Positions 50,393 through 57,855 of a DNA stretch of 64,000 nt are shown here, in pieces. The DNA lies in NCBI RefSeq assembly GCF_003952185.1, contig NZ_RXFS01000009.1, positions 1-64,000 of the forward strand, given 5' to 3'. The notes under the pieces were generated by a model. That model did no database searches. It saw only the letters and a list, made by a program, of their open reading frames with translations, and was not told the DNA's origin. Each line of letters begins with the position of its first letter. Position 1 is the stretch's first letter. The DNA comes from Variovorax sp. 679. Its GTDB lineage: Bacteria > Pseudomonadota > Gammaproteobacteria > Burkholderiales > Burkholderiaceae_C. Made by a program: the position numbers and the translations under genes.

Positions 50393-50974
50393 TCAGCTTT
50401 CGGCGATGCCGCGCCAGAAGGTTTCGAAGCCCGCTTCGCAATAGGCAGCGCGGGCCTTCTTGGTGCCCGCCTGCGCGACGAAGGCCATCGTGGCCTCGGC
50501 CATCGCGCCCAGCATCGCGCCGTGGAAAGGCAGCGGCTGGTCGCGGATCAGCTTCCTCTTGATGCAGTCCCTGGCAAGCACCTCGAGCCGGAGGAAAGGC
50601 GCCATGCCGGCGGCGCGGCTCTCTTCGCTCACCTGGTCGGACACCTTGAGCTGCGACATCACCTTGAATCTCTCCGGGTTGTCGACGCCCCAGTACACGT
50701 AGCGGTCCCAGATGTGGCGGTACTTGGCCTTGGGGTCGGCCTCCTCGGGCCAGTCGGCGAGCATGACGTCGGCCAGCTCTGTCTTCAGCTGGCGGTAGAG
50801 CTCGTTGACCAGCACTTCCTTGCTCGCGAAGTAAGTGAACAGCGTGCCCTCGGCCACGCCGGCAGCACGCGAGACAGCCGAGGTGGGCGTGCTCCATGCA
50901 CCGCGAACGGCGAACTCGGCGATGGCCGCGTCGAGGATCGCGTTGCGCTTGTCTTCGCTCCGGGGTCTGGCCAT
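50393..50974 (-). CDS. TetR-family regulator of the ior operon
   Basis: A 193-residue regulator. The helix-turn-helix covers about 10-50 (ILDAAIAEFAVRGAWSTPTS, AGVAEGTLFTYFASKEVLVN); the C-terminal 140 residues form the helical ligand and dimer domain. It is the first gene of a leftward unit with iorB and iorA, and an 18-base perfect palindrome lies 21 bases upstream of its start, so it should repress its own operon until an inducer, perhaps the dehydrogenase substrate, binds. Confidence 0.88.
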   Translation of the reverse strand: MARPRSEDKRNAILDAAIAEFAVRGAWSTPTSAVSRAAGVAEGTLFTYFASKEVLVNELYRQLKTELADVMLADWPEEADPKAKYRHIWDRYVYWGVDNPERFKVMSQLKVSDQVSEESRAAGMAPFLRLEVLARDCIKRKLIRDQPLPFHGAMLGAMAEATMAFVAQAGTKKARAAYCEAGFETFWRGIAES

Positions 50975-50995
50975 GGCTAGCGCCGGCCTTTATTG

Positions 50996-51013
50996 ATTGA
51001 GTACATACTCAAT
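50996..51013. promoter_or_regulatory. Perfect palindromic operator before tetR
   Basis: ATTGAGTA-CA-TACTCAAT, a perfect inverted repeat with 8-base arms, lies 21 bases upstream of the tetR start. Its form and location fit a TetR dimer site that overlaps the promoter of the tetR-iorB-iorA unit. Confidence 0.78.
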
Positions 51014-51093
51014 TATAGAAACGCCTTCCCGGCAGCTGTCAAGAAGATGCGATCAGGCAGAGGAAGCGCCGACGATTCGACGCCTTGCGTCGT

Positions 51094-51882
51094 CTACTTC
51101 GCAAGAATCCAGGCGGCGATCTGTGGAACGACCTCGCCGTCGAGCCCGTTGAAGCCGTGATAAGCCATGGCCTCGCACGGATCCCCTCTGTTCTCCCCGC
51201 CCTTGAAGCTCAGCAGTTCTTTCCTCGGCGAGTTGCCGAGCTTCTCCATGAGGGCGGGCACGCCGGAGAAGGCGCAGAGCGCGCAGCCATCCTGCTCGTG
51301 ATGCACGACGAGAACGGGGATGCGGATCTTCTCCAGCGGCATCGCGGGAACGGCCCGCCCCCTGTTGTCGGTGAGGATGGTCGAGCTCAGGACGATGCCG
51401 TCCGGCCCTTCCGGACCGGCAAGCTCCGTGGCGACGTATGCCGCCGACTGCGTGCCGCGGCTGGTGCCCACGAGCCACACAGGCACCCTGGACTGCTCGC
51501 GCATCCATGCAATGACCGCCTTGATGTCCGCCGCATGCTCCGGTCTCTGGCGGAAGCCGCTCAGGTAAGGCGGACTCAGCCGGTCGGATGGTGCATCGAT
51601 CACCGCGACCATCAGTCCCTGGTCGGCGAACAGCTGCCGCGTGCGAACGAGGAAATTCCCCGCACCCCAGTTGAACGAACCATTGGGAAAGATCTGCAGA
51701 CCGCCATGCCCGCCCGCCAGCAGGATCACGGCCGCCTTTGCCGCCGGCGGCGACAGCACGAGCATTCGCTGCGTCACGCCGGGCCGGGTGGGAATGTCGA
51801 CCACCTTCTGCGTGGTCTGCGCCTGGGCATGCGAAACCAGTGCGATCAGGAAACCCGCGATCCAGTACCTGCATTTGCGCAT
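51094..51882 (-). CDS. Exported alpha/beta hydrolase
   Basis: A 262-residue protein with a signal peptide (about 1-21, ending SHAQA). The nucleophile elbow is GTSRG with Ser141, instead of the more usual GxSxG with small residues; the acid and base are probably the Asp of HHEQDGCALCAF and the His of MAYHGFNGLDGEV. Two Cys pairs (CALCAF and GDPCEAM) could form disulfides in the periplasm. The start has AGGAGA upstream. Its promoter region is opposite the SPW gene; the substrate is unknown. Confidence 0.8.
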   Translation of the reverse strand: MRKCRYWIAGFLIALVSHAQAQTTQKVVDIPTRPGVTQRMLVLSPPAAKAAVILLAGGHGGLQIFPNGSFNWGAGNFLVRTRQLFADQGLMVAVIDAPSDRLSPPYLSGFRQRPEHAADIKAVIAWMREQSRVPVWLVGTSRGTQSAAYVATELAGPEGPDGIVLSSTILTDNRGRAVPAMPLEKIRIPVLVVHHEQDGCALCAFSGVPALMEKLGNSPRKELLSFKGGENRGDPCEAMAYHGFNGLDGEVVPQIAAWILAK

Positions 51883-52010
51883 GGACGATCTCCTGACGCG
51901 TTGGCGTGGTGACCGAATGCTAAGGCCACCCTGCCCTCCACGGAACCCTTGCATGGAACCCGAAGTCCAACCGCTGTCGCGGCGTCTTGTCGCGACAGGA
52001 GGCTATGACC

Positions 52011-52376
52011 ATGAAGCAAGTGAAGCATTGGCAAGACCCCGTCAACGCCGTCGCCGGCGCCTGGCTGATCGTCTCGCCCTGGGTCCTGGGCTTTTCCGGC
52101 ACGACAGCCGCCATGTGGACCATGGTGGCGACCGGCATCGTGCTCGGCGCGGTGGCGCTGGGTGCGACCTTCGTGCCCCGACAGTGGGAAGAATGGACCG
52201 AGGTAGCGCTCGCGGCCTGGCTCGCGGTGTCGCCCTGGATACTCGGCTTCCGCGGCAACGAGACGGCGATGGTCAACGCGGTGCTGGTCGCCGCAGTGAT
52301 CCTCGTGCTGGCGCTCTGGGTGCTGGTGACCGACAAGGATTACCTGGGCCACACCGTCGACCGTCCGGCGCATTGA
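52011..52376 (+). CDS. SPW-repeat membrane protein
   Basis: A 121-residue membrane protein with four helices arranged as two SPW repeats: LIVSPWVLGFSG and LAVSPWILGFRG. The family is widespread and of unknown function. ATG 52011 is eight bases after an AGGAGG site, which decides it over ATG 52005, only two bases away from that site. It is a single gene, divergent from the exported hydrolase and convergent with the outer-membrane lipoprotein gene. Confidence 0.85.
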   Translation: MKQVKHWQDPVNAVAGAWLIVSPWVLGFSGTTAAMWTMVATGIVLGAVALGATFVPRQWEEWTEVALAAWLAVSPWILGFRGNETAMVNAVLVAAVILVLALWVLVTDKDYLGHTVDRPAH

Positions 52377-52414
52377 GCGGCCCTGCAGGCAGCGGCCGGG
52401 CAGCTTTCAGGCAC

Positions 52415-53887
52415 TCACTGCGTGGTGGATGAAGCTGCCGGCTGCGCCTGCGCGGTGCCGTCCATCCACCCTGCCTGCCAGCCGCCGCCCAGCGCCTGGA
52501 TCAGCGTGACAGCCGCGATCTGCCGGTTGACCTGCACCTGCACCAGCGAACGCCGCGCGTTCAGCGCGGCCACCTGGGCCGTGACCACGTCGGTGTAGGC
52601 TACCAGTGCCGAGCGGTACTGGTTGAGCAGGATCTGCTCGGTCTTGTCCGCGGCCTCGGAGGCCTCGCGGTACATGATCTCCTGCTGCGCCAGAACGGCG
52701 CCCGCGGTGAGTTGGTCTTCGACGCCCTGGAAAGCCGCGAGCACGGTCTGGCGGTAGCGGGCCACGCTCGCGTCGTAGCTGGCCCTGGCCGCATCGACGC
52801 TGGCCGAGATGGCGCCCGCGTCGAACACCACCTGGGCCGCCGAGAGGCCGAGCGACCAGAGCGAATTCGGCGCATTGAACAGCTGGCTCACCCGGCTGGC
52901 GCTGCTGCCGATTGCCGCGTTGAGGTTGAAGCTCGGGTAGTAGGCCGAGCGTGCAACGCCGATCTGCGAGTTGGCTGCCGCCACCGCGCGCTCGGCCGCC
53001 GCGATGTCGGGCCTGCGCTGCAGCAGGGTCGAGGGCACGCCGGTCGGAATGCCGGGCACCGCCTGCTTCCAGGGCGCGGGCGCGAGGCTGAAATCGGCCG
53101 GCGCCGCCCCCACCAGCACTGCGATGGCGTGCTCGAAGGTCGCGCGGTTCCTCACCAGCGTCAGGCGCGTGGCGCGCGCGGTGGCCAGTTGGCTCTGGGC
53201 CTGCAGCACGTCCGACTGCGCGGCGATCGCGGCCTTGTAGCGGTTGCTCGTGATGGTGTAGGCCCGCTCGTAGCCCTCGATCGTCTGGTCGAGCAGGCCG
53301 ATTTCCACATCGGCCTCGCGCAGCGACAGATAGTTGGTCACGAGCGTGCCGACGGCCGACAGCCGCGCCGAGGCAAGATCGGCCTCGCTCGCCTGCGCGT
53401 TGGCCGACGCGCTGTTCACCGACTCCCGCAAGCGCCCCCAGACGTCGGGCGCCCACGTCGCATCCAGCGTGGCGGAAAAGGAATTGGAAGGACTGGTGCT
53501 GCCCGTGTCCGAACGCTTGCCGGAGCCGTTGACCGACAGCGACGGGAACAGCGCCGCGCGCTGCTGGCGCACCAGCGCCTGGGCGTTGGCGTAGTTGGCC
53601 ACGGCTGCGGCGATGTTCTGGTTCGATACCTGCACGCGCGAGGCCAGATCGTCGAGCGTCGGGTCGCCGAAGAGCTTCCACCATTCGCCGCGATCGAGCG
53701 CGTCGGCCGGCGCGGCGGGCAGCCAGCCCTCGGCGGTCTTCTGCTCCTTCCAGCCGGCGGGCAGTGCGGTAGCGGGCTGCTGGTAGCGCGGTCCGACGGA
53801 ACAGCCCGCGAGCAGCGCGGCCAGCGCGAGCGCGCAGAGAGGGAAACGCCCCGGCGCGCGGAAGAAAGAGGGAGTCGATGCATTCAT
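52415..53887 (-). CDS. NodT/OprM-type outer-membrane efflux lipoprotein
   Basis: A 490-residue outer-membrane factor. Signal peptide and lipobox LAGC followed by SVGPRY, typical of the NodT family. Two OEP repeats of long helices follow (for example ALVRQQRAALFPSLSVNGSG and ARLSAVGTLVTNYLSLREAD), forming the trimeric tunnel. It is the last gene of the RND pump unit, 10 bases after the MdtC-like gene, and completes the tripartite pump. A short Ala/Gln/Ser-rich tail ends the protein. Confidence 0.92.
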   Translation of the reverse strand: MNASTPSFFRAPGRFPLCALALAALLAGCSVGPRYQQPATALPAGWKEQKTAEGWLPAAPADALDRGEWWKLFGDPTLDDLASRVQVSNQNIAAAVANYANAQALVRQQRAALFPSLSVNGSGKRSDTGSTSPSNSFSATLDATWAPDVWGRLRESVNSASANAQASEADLASARLSAVGTLVTNYLSLREADVEIGLLDQTIEGYERAYTITSNRYKAAIAAQSDVLQAQSQLATARATRLTLVRNRATFEHAIAVLVGAAPADFSLAPAPWKQAVPGIPTGVPSTLLQRRPDIAAAERAVAAANSQIGVARSAYYPSFNLNAAIGSSASRVSQLFNAPNSLWSLGLSAAQVVFDAGAISASVDAARASYDASVARYRQTVLAAFQGVEDQLTAGAVLAQQEIMYREASEAADKTEQILLNQYRSALVAYTDVVTAQVAALNARRSLVQVQVNRQIAAVTLIQALGGGWQAGWMDGTAQAQPAASSTTQ

Positions 53888-53897
53888 GGCTATGGTC

Positions 53898-56800
53898 TCA
53901 GGCGGTCGTGGCACGGCTCAGCTCATGCTCGTTGGCGCCGCGGCGGCGCAGCTTGTCGAGCAGCAGGTACACCACCGGCGTCGTGAGCAGCGTCAGCAGC
54001 TGGCTCGCGATCAGCCCGCCGATGATGGCCACGCCCAGCGGCCGGCGCAGTTCGGCGCCCTCGCCGAAGCCGATGGCCAGCGGCAGCGCACCCAGCGCAG
54101 CCGCCAGCGTGGTCATCAGGATCGGGCGGAAGCGCAGCAGGCAGGCTTCGCGCACCGCCTCCAGCGGAGTGAGGCCGCGCGAGCGCTCGGCCTCCAGCGC
54201 GAAGTCGATGATCAGGATGGCGTTCTTCTTCACGATGCCGATCAGCAGGAACACGCCGATCAGCGCAATGATGGAAAACTCCATGCGGAACATCAGCAGC
54301 GCCAGCACCGCTCCCACGCCGGCCGAGGGCAGCGTCGACAGCACGGTGATCGGATGCACCAGGCTCTCGTAGAGGATGCCCAGCACGATGTAGATGACCA
54401 CCAGCGCCGCCAGGATCAGCATCGCCTGCTGGCTCTGCGACTGCTGCGCGCTCAGCGCCGTGCCGGCGAAGGAGCCGCGCACGTTGGTGGGCATGGCGAT
54501 GTTGGCCTCGGCCTTGGCGATGGCTTCGCGCGCGTCGCCCAGGTTGGCGCCTTCGGCAAGGTTGAACGAGATGGTCGTGGCCAGTTCGCCGTCTTCGTGG
54601 TTCACCGAGGTGGCCACCGACTGCTCCACGAACTTCGCAACGGCCGACAGCGGCACGAGCGCGGTGGCCGTGTTGCTCAGCACGTTGCCCGTCGATGCAT
54701 TGCGCAGGCCCGCGTTGGCCGACACCGGCACGGAGGTGCTGCTGGCCGTGCTCGACGATGACGACGATGTCGTCGTCGAACTCGTCGCCGTGCTCGCCGC
54801 CACCTGCGTGGTCACGGTCTGCCCTCCCACCACCGAGGTCTTGGTGGCCGGCACGTACACGTCGCTCAGTGCATTGGGGCTGCGCGCATAGCGCGGCGCC
54901 CACTCCATCACCACGTGGTACTGGTTCAGCTCGGTGTAGATGGTCGCCACCTGGCGCTGGCCGAAGGCGTTGTAGAGCGCGTTGTCGATGGCCGTGGAAG
55001 TCAGCCCGAGGCGGCGTGCGCTGTCGGGGTCGACCTTGGCCATCGTCTCCACGCCGTTCTGGTCCTGGTCGGTGTCGATGTCGGTCAGCACCGGCTGCAT
55101 CTTCAGCTCGTCGGCCAGCTTCACGGCCCAGGTGCGCAGGTCGGCGAGGCTGTCGCTCTTGAGCGTGTACTGGTAGGTGGAATTGCTGGAGCGGCCGCCG
55201 GAGCGCACGTCCTGCACCGTGCCCAGGAACACGCGCAGGCCGGTCACCTCGTTGAGCTGGGGCCGCAGCCGCGCGATCACCGCCAGGCCGCTGTCCTTGC
55301 GCTGATTGGCCGGCTTCAGGTTGACGAACATGAAGCCGCCCCCCGCCCGGCCCGCGCCGGTGAAGCCCACCACGGTGTCGACCGCCTCGTCCTTGCGGAT
55401 GATGTCGACCACCTGCCGCAGCTTGGCGGCCAGCGCCTCCGACGAAATGCTCTGGTCGGCGCGCAGCCCGCCGTTGAGCTGCCCGCTGTCCTGCTGCGGG
55501 AAGAAGCCCTTGGGCGCCGCGCTGAAGAGATACACGTTGAGCCCGATCACCGCCACCAGGATGATCATGACCAGCGCCTTGCTGTCCAGCGCCCAGTCGA
55601 GGCTGGTCTCGTAGCGCTTGAGCACCCAGTCGTAGCTGCGCGCGGCCATGCGGCCCATCCAGCCCTGCGGCTTGTTCCTGTCGTGCTCGCCGCCGGGCTT
55701 GAGCAGCCAGGCGCACATCATCGGTGTGGTGGTCAGCGAGATGACCAGCGAGATCAGCACAGCCGCCGACAGCGTGACCGCGAACTCACGGAACAGCCGC
55801 CCCACCTGCCCGCCCATGAACAGCAGCGGGATGAACACCGCCACCAGCGACACGCTGATGGACAGCACCGTGAAGCCCACTTCCTTCGCGCCCAGCAGCG
55901 CCGCCTTCATCCGCGTCATGCCCGACTCGATGTGCCGGCTGGTGTTCTCCAGCACCACGATCGCATCGTCCACCACGAAGCCGGTAGCCACCGTGAGCGC
56001 CATCAGGCTCAGGTTGTTGAGGCTGAAGCCCAGCAGGTACATCACCCCGAAGGTGCCCAGCAGCGCCGCCACCGTCGCCACGGCCGGCACGATGGTTGCG
56101 CGCACGCTGCGCAGGAACAGGCTGACCACCAGCACCACCAGGATGACGGAAATGACCAGCGTGAACTCGACCTCGCGCAACGAGCCGCGGATGGAGTTGG
56201 TGCTGTCCGACGCCACCTGCAGCGTCACGTCGGGCGGCAGCTGCGCCTGCAGCTCGGGCAGCAGCGCCCGCACGCTGTCGACGGTCTCGATGATGTTGGC
56301 CGAAGGCTGCCGCGTGATCAGCACGATGATCGCAGGCTCGCCGTTGAAGAGACCCAGCGTGCGCGTGTCCTCCACGCCGTCGACCACCTCGGCCACGTCC
56401 TGCAGCCGCACCGCCGCGCCGTTGCGCCAGGCAATCACCATCGGCGCGTAGTCGCTCGCACGCAGGGCCGGCGTCTGCGTGTAGATCTGCAGCTTGCGGC
56501 CGTCGCCCTGCACCGTGCCCTTCGGCCGGTTGGCGTTGGAAGCCTGGATCGCGGCGCGCACGTCGTCGGTGCTGATGCCGTAGCGGCTGAGCGCGAATGG
56601 CAGCAGCTCGATGCGCACGGCCGGCAGCGAGCCCCCGCCGATCTCCACGTCGCCCACGCCGTCCACCTGCGAGAGGCGCTGGCTGACGATGTTCGAGACG
56701 GCGTCGTAGATCTGGCCAGGCGTCTTCGTCTTCGACGTGAGGGCCAGGATGATGACCGGCGAGGCAGCGGGGTTGGCCTTGCGGTAGGTCGGGTTGCTTC

Positions 56801-57170
56801 TCAGCGTGGCGGGCAGGTCGACGCGGCTCGCGTTGATGGCGGCCTGCACTTCTCTGGCCGCGCCGTCGATATTGCGGCTAAGGTCGAACTGCAGGGTGAC
56901 TCGGGCGGAGCCTACCGAGCTGGTGGACGTCATTTCGTTGACGCCTGCGATTGTTCCCAGGTGGCGCTCCAGGGGGGTTGCCACGCTAGTGGCCATCGTT
57001 TCGGGGCTTGCTCCCGGGATGGAGGCTCTTACCGAGATGACTGGGTAGTCGACCTGCGGTAGTGGGGAGACTGGGAGGACGAAGAATGCGGCTATGCCGG
57101 CCAGTGCTACTCCGATGGTTAGTAGCACTGTGCCTATGGGGCGGCGGACGAAGGGGAGCGACAGGTTCAT
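53898..57170 (-). CDS. mdtC: RND multidrug transporter, MdtC-like
   Basis: A 1090-residue inner-membrane RND pump with 12 membrane helices and two large periplasmic loops. The proton-relay pair lies in GFVVDDAIVVLENTSRH; other family blocks are LPQVDYPVISVRASIPGA and FFPQQDSGQLNGG. It should form a heteromer with the MdtB-like subunit. Compared with MdtC (about 1025 residues) it has an insertion of about 60 residues in the second periplasmic loop (about 772-832) rich in Ser and Thr. Codon use in the first 100 codons differs from the rest of the gene (many A-ending codons), next to a large palindrome that separates it from mdtB. Confidence 0.9.
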   Translation of the reverse strand: MNLSLPFVRRPIGTVLLTIGVALAGIAAFFVLPVSPLPQVDYPVISVRASIPGASPETMATSVATPLERHLGTIAGVNEMTSTSSVGSARVTLQFDLSRNIDGAAREVQAAINASRVDLPATLRSNPTYRKANPAASPVIILALTSKTKTPGQIYDAVSNIVSQRLSQVDGVGDVEIGGGSLPAVRIELLPFALSRYGISTDDVRAAIQASNANRPKGTVQGDGRKLQIYTQTPALRASDYAPMVIAWRNGAAVRLQDVAEVVDGVEDTRTLGLFNGEPAIIVLITRQPSANIIETVDSVRALLPELQAQLPPDVTLQVASDSTNSIRGSLREVEFTLVISVILVVLVVSLFLRSVRATIVPAVATVAALLGTFGVMYLLGFSLNNLSLMALTVATGFVVDDAIVVLENTSRHIESGMTRMKAALLGAKEVGFTVLSISVSLVAVFIPLLFMGGQVGRLFREFAVTLSAAVLISLVISLTTTPMMCAWLLKPGGEHDRNKPQGWMGRMAARSYDWVLKRYETSLDWALDSKALVMIILVAVIGLNVYLFSAAPKGFFPQQDSGQLNGGLRADQSISSEALAAKLRQVVDIIRKDEAVDTVVGFTGAGRAGGGFMFVNLKPANQRKDSGLAVIARLRPQLNEVTGLRVFLGTVQDVRSGGRSSNSTYQYTLKSDSLADLRTWAVKLADELKMQPVLTDIDTDQDQNGVETMAKVDPDSARRLGLTSTAIDNALYNAFGQRQVATIYTELNQYHVVMEWAPRYARSPNALSDVYVPATKTSVVGGQTVTTQVAASTATSSTTTSSSSSSTASSTSVPVSANAGLRNASTGNVLSNTATALVPLSAVAKFVEQSVATSVNHEDGELATTISFNLAEGANLGDAREAIAKAEANIAMPTNVRGSFAGTALSAQQSQSQQAMLILAALVVIYIVLGILYESLVHPITVLSTLPSAGVGAVLALLMFRMEFSIIALIGVFLLIGIVKKNAILIIDFALEAERSRGLTPLEAVREACLLRFRPILMTTLAAALGALPLAIGFGEGAELRRPLGVAIIGGLIASQLLTLLTTPVVYLLLDKLRRRGANEHELSRATTA

Positions 57171-57208
57171 TGCTGTTGCTCCCGCTGTGCTCCTTGTGGA
57201 GGGCGGAG

Positions 57209-57819
57209 GCCGGGTCTCGCCCCGGCAGGCGACCTACTTTTCTTTGCTTCGCCAAAGAAACGTAGGCAAAAGAAAGGCGACCCCACTGTCTGCGACCCCT
57301 TCGCTGCGCTACGGGGCAACCTGCGGTGCTCGCGTTTCGCGGGGTCTCGCCCAAACTCGCTTCGCTCAAACAAGGGCGAGCCCTTATCCGCGAAACGCTG
57401 CGCTCCTCGGCGCAGCCAGAGGGGGGTGGAGACGCACGGGCCTTTGCTTCGCTCGGCCACCAAGGCACGGCAAGCGCTTCGCGCTTGCCGTGCTTGGAAT
57501 GGAGCCTTGGTCTTGTTTGGTTCGCTGGGGTTGAATACGCGGCAGAGCGAAGCGAAGGCCAGTCCAGGCTGTTCAAAAGCCGAGCGCAGCGATGGCGCGT
57601 TTCGCTCCCTTCTGGCTGTGCCGAGGAGCGCAGGCGCAGGAGGGATCAGGGCCGCAGCTGTTTGAGCGAAGCGAGTTCTGCGGACCCCCTCCTGCGCCGA
57701 GCACCGCAGGTTGCCCGTAGCGAAGCGGAGGGACACAGACAGTAGGGTCGCCTTTTCTTTGCCTACTTTCTTTTGGCGAAGCAAAAGAAAGTAGGTCGCC
57801 CGCCGGGGCGAGACCCGGC
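57209..57819. repeat. 611-bp quasi-palindromic intergenic element
   Basis: A non-coding element between the mdtB- and mdtC-like genes. Its ends are inverted copies of about 100-135 bases with roughly 90% match (57209-57345 against 57685-57819), each with its own hairpin: 57233-57246/57253-57266 and 57762-57775/57782-57795 (14 perfect pairs). Inside, more inverted pairs follow in order (a 19-base perfect one near 57355 and 57665, another near 57390 and 57615), and the middle is a 17-pair hairpin with a 3-base loop at 57460-57497. No transposase or credible coding frame is present. Similar GC-rich repeats occur between genes in this family; I infer a dispersed repeat rather than a gene. Confidence 0.75.
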
Positions 57820-57855
57820 CTCGGAACTTAAACAACCAGCAGGAGGCAAAACAAC

